Source of the DNA: Actinoplanes sp. KI2
GTDB taxonomy: Bacteria > Actinomycetota > Actinomycetes > Mycobacteriales > Micromonosporaceae
NCBI RefSeq assembly: GCF_025630775.1
Contig: NZ_JAOSZE010000059.1
Location: 1-52,738, forward strand
Direction of reading: 5' to 3'
DNA length: 52,738 nucleotides
The notes beneath the pieces are model-generated. The model had not been told where the DNA came from. It saw only the letters and a list, made by a program, of their open reading frames with translations, and made no database searches. The translations under genes were made by a program, and so were the position numbers. Shown here piece after piece: positions 31,937 through 39,438 of this stretch. Every line of letters starts with the position of its first letter. The stretch's first letter is position 1.

Positions 31937-32578
31937 GTGACGCCTACGCACCTGGTCTGGGACTGGAACGGCACCCTGCTCGACGACCTGCACTTGGTGG
32001 TCTCGGCCACCAACGCGGCATTCGAGTCGGTCGGCGGGCGGCCCGTCGACGCCGACGAGCACCGCGCCCGGTATCGCCGGCCGGTGGCCGAGTTCTACGC
32101 CGAGATGCTCGGGCGGGCGATCGACGAGCACGAGTTCGGCCGGCTCGACAAGCTGTTCCACGACACGTACCGGCTGGGGTTGACCAGCACCACGCTGGCC
32201 GAGGACGCGATGACGGCGATCAAGTCGTGGCCGGGCGGGCAGTCGCTGCTGTCCATGTGGTTCCACAGCGAGCTGGTGCCGGCCGTCGAGACGTACGGGC
32301 TGGCCGGGATCTTCACCCGGGTCGACGGGCTGCGGGCCGAGGTGGGCGGCCACCTCAAGGCCGCCCATCTGGCGACCCATCTGGACGAGCTCGGCGTCCC
32401 CGGCCGGCGTGCCGTCCTGATCGGCGACTCGCTCGACGACGCGGCCGCGGCCGACTCGGTGGGCGCCCAGGTGGTGCTCTACACCGGCGGCTTCACCAAC
32501 CCCGGCAAGCTGCGGGCATCGGGCCGTCCGGTTGCCGACACGCTGCTGGCGGCCGTGGAGATCGCGAAGTCGCTGTAG
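31937..32578 (+). CDS. HAD-superfamily protein with DWN motif
   Basis: 213 residues, HAD Rossmann fold with a helical cap (about 20-90). Motif I reads LVWDWNGTLLDD: the nucleophilic Asp is present, but the second Asp (general acid/base) is Asn. The late motif VLIGDSLDDAAAA supplies the metal-binding Asp residues, and a Lys in GGHLKAAHLATHL is the likely motif III. It may be a phosphatase with altered chemistry or a non-catalytic relative. GTG 31937 is preferred over TTG 31928. It sits between the CxxC gene and rex; the substrate is unknown. Confidence 0.82.
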   Translation: MTPTHLVWDWNGTLLDDLHLVVSATNAAFESVGGRPVDADEHRARYRRPVAEFYAEMLGRAIDEHEFGRLDKLFHDTYRLGLTSTTLAEDAMTAIKSWPGGQSLLSMWFHSELVPAVETYGLAGIFTRVDGLRAEVGGHLKAAHLATHLDELGVPGRRAVLIGDSLDDAAAADSVGAQVVLYTGGFTNPGKLRASGRPVADTLLAAVEIAKSL

Positions 32579-32678
32579 CGGCTGGCCGGGGCGCGCGTGA
32601 CGGGGGCATACTTTTCGGGGACGAGGTGCATTAGCACGCTAGTGGATCTTTGTCCATTCGCATCACCAAGATCGCGAT

Positions 32679-32707
32679 TTGTGCACGCCTTCACAAGCGC
32701 CTACTCT
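32679..32707 (+). promoter_or_regulatory. rex-hem promoter with Rex operator
   Basis: TTGTGCACGCCTTCACAA (32679-32696) matches the Rex operator (TGTGAACGCGTTCACA type), with intact TTGTG and CACAA ends. The first six bases, TTGTGC, are also a -35; after exactly 17 nt comes TACTCT (32702-32707), a -10. Rex bound here would cover the -35 and spacer and block RNA polymerase. The transcript would start near 32714 and carry rex-hemACDB. Confidence 0.85.
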
Positions 32708-32799
32708 GTGACTTCGAAGAGCCCCGCTATCACAGCCGGTCGAGCCGGGCGTCAGGGGGCTCGCACCGCAGGGTTCGAACCTCGTCGGCACGGAGTCAG

Positions 32800-33543
32800 A
32801 TGAGTCAGCAGCGTCACGGAAGCACGCCCGGAGGTACGGGCGACGTCCCGGCCTTCCCGGACCTCCCGGAGGCGACGATCGCCCGGTTGCCCGAATACCT
32901 GCGCGCGCTGCACAGCCTCGGCGAGGGCGGGGCGGACACGATCTCCAGCGAGGGGCTTGCCGCGGCGGCCGGGGTCAACTCGGCGAAACTCCGCAAGGAC
33001 CTCTCCCACCTCGGGTCGTACGGCACCCGCGGCGTCGGCTACGACGTTGCCCTGCTGATCGAGCAGATCGAGTACGTGCTCGGCCTCGACCAGCGCCGGG
33101 CCGTCTGCCTGGTCGGCGTCGGTAATCTCGGTCACGCCCTCGCCGGGTACGACGGGTTCGCCAGCCGCGGGTTCAAGATCGTCGCGCTGTTCGACGCCGA
33201 CGAGGCGAAGATCGGGGAACGGATCCACGGCCTGGTCGTGCGGCACATCGACGAGCTGCGCCAGGTCGCGGTCGAGGAGTGCATCGCCATCGGGGTCATC
33301 GCCACCCCGGCCGGCGCCGCCCAGGCCGTCGCCGACGAGTTGGTCGCCGCGGGCGTCACCAGCATCCTCAACTTCGCGCCGTGCGTGCTGTCCGTGCCGG
33401 CGAACGTCGACGTACGCAAGGTCGATCTCGCGATCGAGTTGCAGATCCTCTCATTCCACGAGCACCGCAAGGCGTCGCTCACCGCGCTGCCTGGCGGCCG
33501 GTCCGCCGCGGGGGCGGGAAATCAGGAGGCGGTCGGGTCGTGA
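32800..33543 (+). CDS. rex: Redox-sensing transcriptional repressor Rex
   Basis: 247 residues. N-terminal winged helix (ATIARLPEYLRALHSL ... SSEGLAAAAGVNSAKLRKDLSHLGSYGTRGVGY) and a C-terminal Rossmann domain (CLVGVGNLGHALAGY) that senses NADH/NAD+; LNFAPCVLSVP and the helix AIELQILSFHEHR swap between subunits. It represses when NAD+ is high and releases DNA with NADH. ATG 32800 has GGAG 4 nt upstream. Its end overlaps hemA by 4 nt, as in Streptomyces. Confidence 0.96.
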   Translation: MSQQRHGSTPGGTGDVPAFPDLPEATIARLPEYLRALHSLGEGGADTISSEGLAAAAGVNSAKLRKDLSHLGSYGTRGVGYDVALLIEQIEYVLGLDQRRAVCLVGVGNLGHALAGYDGFASRGFKIVALFDADEAKIGERIHGLVVRHIDELRQVAVEECIAIGVIATPAGAAQAVADELVAAGVTSILNFAPCVLSVPANVDVRKVDLAIELQILSFHEHRKASLTALPGGRSAAGAGNQEAVGS

Positions 33544-34829
33544 ACCTGCTCAGCGTCGGTGCGTCCTACCGCACCGCCGACATCAGCACGTTGGAACGGC
33601 TCACCATTGCGGACGACGCCGTACCCGGGCTGCTGCAGAAACTGGTCAGCCAGCCCTACATCGGCGAGGCGGTGGTGCTGTCCAGCTGCAACCGGGTGGA
33701 GATCTACGCGGCGGTGAGCGGCTTCCACGGCGGCCTCGGCGACGTCTGCAACGTGCTCTCCGAGGCCTCCGGCATCCCGGCCACCGAGCTGGCCGGTCAC
33801 CTTTATGTGCACTACGACGAGGCGGCGGTGCGGCACTCGTTCCGGGTGTCGGCCGGGCTCGAGTCGATGGTGGTCGGCGAGGCGCAGATCCTCGGCCAGC
33901 TCCGCGACGCGTACCACGCGGCCAGCGAGGCGGACACCGCCGGCCGCCTGCTGCACGAGCTCATGCAGCAGGCGCTGCGGGTCGGCAAGCGGGCACACGC
34001 CGAGACCAGCATCGACAAGGCTGGGCAGAGCGTGGTCACCGCCGCGCTCGAGGTCGCCTCGGTCCAGCTGGGTGAGCTCGCCGGCAGGTCGGCGCTGGTG
34101 ATCGGCGCGGGCGCGATGGGTTCCCTGTCGGTCGCCACCCTGACCAGGGCCGGCGTCGGCTCGCTGCGGATCAGCAACCGCAGCGCGGCGGCCGCCGACC
34201 GGCTCGCCGAGGCGTACGGCGCGGTCGCGGTCCCCTTCGAGGACCTGGACGCCGCCCTGCGCGACGCCGATCTGGTGATCACCGCGACCGCGGCGACCGC
34301 GCCGCTGCTCACCCGGGCCCGGCTCGAGCCGGCCGGCCCGCTGGTCGTGCTCGACCTGGCCGTCCCGCGCGACGTGGCCCCGGACGCGGTCGGCCTGTCC
34401 GGCCTGACCGTGATCGATATCGACAGCCTTGCCTCGTCCCGCCGGGCGCTGCCGGCCGCCGCCGAGACCGCGGCCGTCGAGCAGATCGTCACCGGTGAGG
34501 TCGAGCACTTCCTCGGCTGGCTGCGCGGCGCCGACATCGCGCCGACCGTGGCCGCGCTGCGCACCCGGGCCGACGACGTGGTCGCCGGCGAGCTGCGCAA
34601 GCTCTACGCGCGCCGGTCGGAATTCACGGATGAGCAGCGAGCGGATGTTTCCCGTACGCTGCATCGGGTCGTTCAGCAGCTGCTGCACTCGCCGACCGTA
34701 CGGGTGCGCCAGCTGGCCGCCGAACCGGGCGGCGATCAGTACGCCGCGCTGTTGCGTGAGCTGTTCGATCTGGATGTCCCCCTTGCCACCCAGGCCGACG
34801 CCGTGCCCGAGATCGGAGGAAAAGCGTGA
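33540..34829 (+). CDS. hemA: Glutamyl-tRNA reductase HemA
   Basis: First committed step of haem synthesis by the C5 route: glutamyl-tRNA plus NADPH to glutamate-1-semialdehyde. 429 residues. Catalytic Cys50 in VVLSSCNRVEIY, GLESMVVGEAQILGQ, NADPH loop LVIGAGAMG, and a C-terminal dimerisation helix. The GTG overlaps the rex stop (GTGA) and the end overlaps hemC. hemL (the next enzyme) is not in this window. Confidence 0.97.
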   Translation: MNLLSVGASYRTADISTLERLTIADDAVPGLLQKLVSQPYIGEAVVLSSCNRVEIYAAVSGFHGGLGDVCNVLSEASGIPATELAGHLYVHYDEAAVRHSFRVSAGLESMVVGEAQILGQLRDAYHAASEADTAGRLLHELMQQALRVGKRAHAETSIDKAGQSVVTAALEVASVQLGELAGRSALVIGAGAMGSLSVATLTRAGVGSLRISNRSAAAADRLAEAYGAVAVPFEDLDAALRDADLVITATAATAPLLTRARLEPAGPLVVLDLAVPRDVAPDAVGLSGLTVIDIDSLASSRRALPAAAETAAVEQIVTGEVEHFLGWLRGADIAPTVAALRTRADDVVAGELRKLYARRSEFTDEQRADVSRTLHRVVQQLLHSPTVRVRQLAAEPGGDQYAALLRELFDLDVPLATQADAVPEIGGKA

Positions 34830-35752
34830 CTGCCTTGCGTTTAGGCACCCGGGGTAGCGCGCTGGCCCTCGCTCAGTCCCAGCTGACCGCCGACGCCGTG
34901 ACCGCCGCCACCGGCCGGCCGGTCGAGCTGGTGCGCATCGTCACCCAGGGCGACCGTTCCTCCGCCCCGGTCGCCCAGCTCGGCGTGGGCGTCTTCGTGT
35001 CCGCACTGCGGGACGCGCTGCTGGCCGGCGAGATCGACTTCGCCGTCCACTCGTACAAGGACCTGCCCACCGGCTCGCCGGCCCGGCTGCACATCGCGGC
35101 CGTCCCGCCGCGCGAGGATCCCCGCGATGTGCTCGTCGCCAAGGGCAACCGGACGCTCGCCGAGCTGCCGCCGGGCTCCGTCGTCGGCACCGGCGCGGTG
35201 CGGCGCATCGCGCAACTGCGTGCTTTGGGCCTAGAGTTGCAGGTCACGCCGATCCGCGGGAACGTCGACAGCCGGATCGCCCGGGTCCACGGGCCCGAGG
35301 CAGATCTGGACGCCGTCGTCCTCGCCCGGGCCGGTGTGGCGCGTCTCGGCCGGACCGCCGAGATCACCGAAACGCTCGACCCCATGCTCATGCTGCCCGC
35401 CCCGGCCCAGGGAGCGCTGGCGGTGGAGTGCCGGGCCGACGACTCAGACCTGGTCGAGCTGCTGGCCGCGCTCGACCATGCACCGTCCCGGGCCGCCGTC
35501 GTGGCGGAACGGGCGATGCTGGCCACGCTGGAGGCCGGGTGCTCAGCCCCGGTCGCGGCACACGCCGAGCTCGCCGAGGGCGAGCACGGTGACGAGATCT
35601 ACCTGCGCGGTGCGGTGATCAGCCCGGATGGGTCCCGAGCCATCCGCCTGTCGCGCACCGGAACGCCCGCCGACGCGGCGGAGATCGGCAAAGCACTCGC
35701 CGCCGACCTCCTCGAGAACGGCGCCGATACCCTGATGGGGAGCACAGAATGA
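34826..35752 (+). CDS. hemC: Porphobilinogen deaminase HemC
   Basis: Joins four porphobilinogen units into hydroxymethylbilane. 308 residues. RLGTRGSALALAQ start, catalytic Asp79 in VHSYKDLPTG, RIAQLRALGLELQV with substrate-binding arginines, and Cys239 in LEAGCSAPVAA, which carries the dipyrromethane cofactor. Start and end overlap neighbours by 4 nt. Confidence 0.97.
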   Translation: MTALRLGTRGSALALAQSQLTADAVTAATGRPVELVRIVTQGDRSSAPVAQLGVGVFVSALRDALLAGEIDFAVHSYKDLPTGSPARLHIAAVPPREDPRDVLVAKGNRTLAELPPGSVVGTGAVRRIAQLRALGLELQVTPIRGNVDSRIARVHGPEADLDAVVLARAGVARLGRTAEITETLDPMLMLPAPAQGALAVECRADDSDLVELLAALDHAPSRAAVVAERAMLATLEAGCSAPVAAHAELAEGEHGDEIYLRGAVISPDGSRAIRLSRTGTPADAAEIGKALAADLLENGADTLMGSTE

Positions 35753-37335
35753 CCACCCGCACCGCCCGCAAGCCAGCAGGACGCATCGCGTTCGTCGGCG
35801 CCGGACCTGGCGATCCGGAGCTGTTGACCCGTCGCGCCCACGCCGCGCTCACCGACGCCGACCAGGTGGTGTACGACCGGGGAGTCCCCGACTCCCTGCT
35901 GACCGCGATCAAGGCCGAGGCCAAGGCCGACGCCCAGTTCAGCCCGGCCGAGGGCGCGCCCGGCGACGTCGCCAAGGTGCTGCTGTCCGCGGCCAAGTCC
36001 GGCCTGTCCGCCGTGCACCTGGTGTCCGGCGACCCGTTCGGCCACGAGTCCGTGGTCAAGGAGGTGCAGGCGGTCGCGCGTACCGCCGTGCACTTCGAGG
36101 TCGTGCCCGGCATCGGGCAGGCCGAGGGCGTCGCCACCTACGCCGGCGTGCCGCTGCCGTCGGTGCGCACCACCGCCGACGTCGGCGACGTGACCGCGCT
36201 CGACTTCGACGCGCTCGCCGCCTCGTCGCGCAAGGGCTCGTTCGCCGTGGCGATCGACGCCGGTGACCTGGCCGCGGTTCGCGACGGGCTGCTCGCGGCC
36301 GGCGTCGAGCCGGGCATCCCGGTCGCGGTGACCGGCGACGGCACCGGCGAGACGCAGTACACGACCACCTCGACCGTCGACAGCTTCGTCGCCGCCGCGC
36401 TCGGCTTCACCGGCCGGGTGGTGCTGACGGTCGGCGCCGACGTGGCCGAGCGGGACGCGCTGAGCTGGTGGGAGAACCGCCCGCTGTACGGCTGGAAGGT
36501 TCTCGTCCCGCGTACCAAGGAGCAGGCCGGCGCGATGAGCGCGCGGCTGCGGGCGTACGGCGCGATCCCGTGCGAGGTGCCGACCATCGCGGTCGAGCCC
36601 CCGCGCACCCCCGCGCAGATGGAGCGCGCGGTCAAGGGCCTGGTCGACGGCCGGTACGCCTGGGTCGTCTTCACCTCGGTCAACGCCGTGCGCGCGGTCT
36701 GGGAGAAGTTCGACGAGCACGGCCTCGACGCCCGGCACTTCGGCGGCGTCAAGATCGCCTGCATCGGCGAGGCCACCGCCGAGGCGGTCCGCTCGTTCGG
36801 CATCCAGCCCGAGCTGATCCCCGCCGACGACCAGTCCAGCGAGGGTCTGCTCGCCGAGTTCTCGCCGCACGACGAGATCCTCGACCCGGTCGGCCGGGTG
36901 CTGCTGCCCCGCGCCGACATCGCCACCGAGACGCTCGCCGCCGGGCTGATCGAGCGCGGCTGGGAGGTCGACGACGTCACCGCGTACCGCACCGTGCGGG
37001 CCGCGCCGCCGCCGGCCGAGATCCGCGACGCGATCAAGTCGGGTGGCTTCGACGCGGTGCTGTTCACCTCGTCCAGCACCGTACGCAACCTGGTCGGCAT
37101 CGCCGGCAAGCCGCACGCCCGCACGGTCGTCGCGGTGATCGGCCCGAAGACCGCCGAGACCGCCACCGAGTTCGGCCTGCGCGTCGACGTCCAGCCCCAG
37201 CACGCCTCCGTGCCGGACCTGGTCGAGGCGCTCGCGTCGTACGCGATCGAACTGCGCGAGAAGCTGGCCGCGATGCCGGCGAAGCAGCGCCGCGGCTCGA
37301 AGGTTCAGGGACCCACGGCCCTACGCTTCCGCTAA
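35749..37335 (+). CDS. hemD: Fusion of a CobA-like methylase domain and uroporphyrinogen-III synthase
   Basis: 528 residues. The N-terminal half (about 10-235) has the tetrapyrrole methylase fold (IAFVGAGPGDPELLTRRA, VSGDPFGHE, VVPGIGQAEGVATYAGVPLP) but departs from the usual uroporphyrinogen methylase motifs (normally GGDPFVFGRG and PGITSAIA). The C-terminal half (about 250-510; LVPRTKEQAGAMSARLRAYG, FTSVNAVRAV, IGEATAEAVRSFG, FTSSSTVRNL) is HemD, closing hydroxymethylbilane to uroporphyrinogen III. Such cobA-hemD fusions are common in actinobacteria. Whether the first half still methylates (towards sirohaem or cobalamin) is uncertain. Confidence 0.93.
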   Translation: MTTRTARKPAGRIAFVGAGPGDPELLTRRAHAALTDADQVVYDRGVPDSLLTAIKAEAKADAQFSPAEGAPGDVAKVLLSAAKSGLSAVHLVSGDPFGHESVVKEVQAVARTAVHFEVVPGIGQAEGVATYAGVPLPSVRTTADVGDVTALDFDALAASSRKGSFAVAIDAGDLAAVRDGLLAAGVEPGIPVAVTGDGTGETQYTTTSTVDSFVAAALGFTGRVVLTVGADVAERDALSWWENRPLYGWKVLVPRTKEQAGAMSARLRAYGAIPCEVPTIAVEPPRTPAQMERAVKGLVDGRYAWVVFTSVNAVRAVWEKFDEHGLDARHFGGVKIACIGEATAEAVRSFGIQPELIPADDQSSEGLLAEFSPHDEILDPVGRVLLPRADIATETLAAGLIERGWEVDDVTAYRTVRAAPPPAEIRDAIKSGGFDAVLFTSSSTVRNLVGIAGKPHARTVVAVIGPKTAETATEFGLRVDVQPQHASVPDLVEALASYAIELREKLAAMPAKQRRGSKVQGPTALRFR

Positions 37336-37345
37336 GGATCGCCTC

Positions 37346-38329
37346 ATGTCGTTCCCGGATGTCCGCCCGCGCCGACTTCGGCGTACCCCGGCGTTGCGCC
37401 GCCTCGTCGAGGAAACCCGGCTCTCCCCGTCCGAGTTGGTCCTGCCGCTGTTCCTGAAGGAGGGGCTGACCGAGCCCCGGCCGATCAGCTCGCTGCCCGG
37501 CGTCGTCCAGCACTCGCGTGAGTCGCTGCGCAAGGCCGCGCACGAGGCGGTCAGCGCGGGCGTCGGCGGCCTGATGCTGTTCGGCGTCCCGGAGAACGAG
37601 AACAAGGACGAGACCGGCTCGGCCGGCCTCGACCCCGACGGCATCCTCAACGTCGGCATCCGCGACCTGATTGCCGAGGTGGGCAACGACACGGTGGTGA
37701 TGGGCGACCTGTGCCTCGACGAGTTCACCTCGCACGGCCACTGTGGAGTGCTGGCCCGGGACGGCTCGGTCGACAACGACGCCACCCTCGATCTCTACGC
37801 CGAGATGGCGGTGGCCCAGGCCCAGGCCGGCGTGCACATGGTCGGGCCGTCCGGGATGATGGACGGCCAGATCGGCGTGATCCGCCGCGCCCTCGACAAA
37901 AAGGGCTATCAGGACGTTTCGATCCTGGCCTACTCGGCGAAGTACGCGGGCGCGTTCTACGGCCCGTTCCGCGAGGCCGTCGAGTCCACCCTGCAGGGTG
38001 ACCGCCGCCAGTACCAGCAGGACCCGCCGAACCTGCGGGAGGCGCTGCGCGAGGTCGACCTGGACGTGGCCGAGGGCGCCGACATCGTCATGGTCAAACC
38101 GGCCCTCGCCTACCTCGACGTGATCGCCGCGATCCGCGACCGAGTCACCGTCCCGGTCGCCGCCTACCAGGTCTCCGGCGAGTACGCGATGGTCGAGGCG
38201 GCCGCCGCGAACGGCTGGATCGACCGCGACCGCGTCATCATCGAGTCGCTGACCTCGATCAAGCGAGCCGGCGCCCAGATCGTCCTCACCTACTGGGCCA
38301 CCGAGGTCGCCCAGCGTCTCCGCTACTGA
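37346..38329 (+). CDS. hemB: Porphobilinogen synthase (delta-aminolevulinate dehydratase) HemB
   Basis: Condenses two 5-aminolevulinate molecules to porphobilinogen. 327 residues. Schiff-base lysines Lys199 (YSAKYAG) and Lys251 (MVKPALAY). The metal loop reads DLCLDEFTSHGHCG: Cys123, Asp125 and Cys133, so the middle zinc cysteine of the C-x-C form is Asp; this mixed type seems usual in actinobacteria. AAGGA lies 7 nt before the ATG. It is last in the rex-hem operon and converges with the GNAT gene with 1 bp between. Confidence 0.97.
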   Translation: MSFPDVRPRRLRRTPALRRLVEETRLSPSELVLPLFLKEGLTEPRPISSLPGVVQHSRESLRKAAHEAVSAGVGGLMLFGVPENENKDETGSAGLDPDGILNVGIRDLIAEVGNDTVVMGDLCLDEFTSHGHCGVLARDGSVDNDATLDLYAEMAVAQAQAGVHMVGPSGMMDGQIGVIRRALDKKGYQDVSILAYSAKYAGAFYGPFREAVESTLQGDRRQYQQDPPNLREALREVDLDVAEGADIVMVKPALAYLDVIAAIRDRVTVPVAAYQVSGEYAMVEAAAANGWIDRDRVIIESLTSIKRAGAQIVLTYWATEVAQRLRY

Positions 38330-38330
38330 G

Positions 38331-39350
38331 TCACTCGGTGGGCTCGAGCAGCTGAACGAGCTGGGCCACGTCGACGCCGTACTCGAACCAGTCCCGGTCC
38401 GGCTGGTAGCCGAGCTCGGCATTCACCTTGAGCATCGACTCGTTGTTCTGCGCGTTCCAGGTCTGCACCTCGCGCAGGCTGGGCTCGGCGTCACGCAGCT
38501 CGAACAGCATGCGCGCCTTGATCGCGCGGTCGATGCCGTAGCCGCGGTGGGCCCGGACCACGATCGTGTCGTACTGGTCGGCTCGCTCGGGGTGCTGGGC
38601 GGGCACGACCACCTCGGTCAGCCCCGCCACGTCGCCGGTCGCCTCGTGAATGGCGAGCACGATGTACGGCTTCAGGCCGCGCTTGTGCAACGTGGTCAGC
38701 GAGTCGCGCAGGCGCTGCGGGTCGGACGAGCGGGGAGCCAGATCGAGATCCTCGTCATCGTCCTGCGCCTCGAGCTTGGCCTGCGCGTACGCCTCGAGCA
38801 GCTCCTCGGGCGGGCCACCGGGGTGATACTCCACGCGGTAGCCGGGCGCGATGCCGGCGGCCATCTCGCGCAGCGTCGGCCAGGCCACCGAGGCCAGATT
38901 GAGGACGCTGCGAGTCTCCACATACTCCCGTTCGAAGCCCAAGGCCTCGTAGAACGGGATCGCCGGGGTGCCGCCGATCGCCTCCACGCCGATCGACGAG
39001 AAGCCCTCGAGATAGGCCCGGCGGGTGGCCATGGCGACCAGCTGACGGCCGAGGCCGCGGCGGCGCAGCGAGGGTTTGACCATCACCTCGAGCACCCCGA
39101 TGTCGCCGAGCAGCAGGATGCTGACGTGCGCGAAGATCTCGCTCTGCCCCTCGGGCAGGCGGTCGTCCTCGGCCACCCAGCAGATCCGGCGCTCACCGGG
39201 GACGGTCTCGGCCAGATACTCCCTGACCTGGACGTCCTGCCATGGTGGATCGTCGGGGAGGTCGGTGGCCAGGACAGCATTCACCGTCTCCACGAGCGAT
39301 CGGATCTCCCCAGCCGACGCTGACCGGGGGTCCCATTCACGCACCCTCAC
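38331..39350 (-). CDS. Tandem GNAT acetyltransferase
   Basis: 339 residues with two GNAT domains, like mycothiol synthase MshD in layout. Domain 1 (about 1-165) has the acetyl-CoA loop VMVKPSLRRRGLGRQLVAMA; domain 2 (about 170-335) has VVRAHRGYGIDRAIKARML and WNAQNNESMLKVNAELGY. Acidic residues link them. Either MshD-like amine acetylation or another substrate is possible; the MshD-specific motif is not evident to me. The GTG at 39350 has no ribosome binding site; GTG 39344 is an alternative. Confidence 0.87.
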   Translation of the reverse strand: MRVREWDPRSASAGEIRSLVETVNAVLATDLPDDPPWQDVQVREYLAETVPGERRICWVAEDDRLPEGQSEIFAHVSILLLGDIGVLEVMVKPSLRRRGLGRQLVAMATRRAYLEGFSSIGVEAIGGTPAIPFYEALGFEREYVETRSVLNLASVAWPTLREMAAGIAPGYRVEYHPGGPPEELLEAYAQAKLEAQDDDEDLDLAPRSSDPQRLRDSLTTLHKRGLKPYIVLAIHEATGDVAGLTEVVVPAQHPERADQYDTIVVRAHRGYGIDRAIKARMLFELRDAEPSLREVQTWNAQNNESMLKVNAELGYQPDRDWFEYGVDVAQLVQLLEPTE

Positions 39351-39438
39351 CCGTACAGCTTGCCGGTAAGCGGACCTTCAGGGAAGTGCTGCAAACGTAA
39401 TTGTGCGGGTACCGTCACTGTGCGTTGAGGTTTGCGCC

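Noticed and set aside
35599..37203. Very long minus-strand frames opposite hemD, hemA, mshA and others
   Set aside because: These are mirror images of real genes in high-GC DNA; the plus-strand proteins are clear family members.
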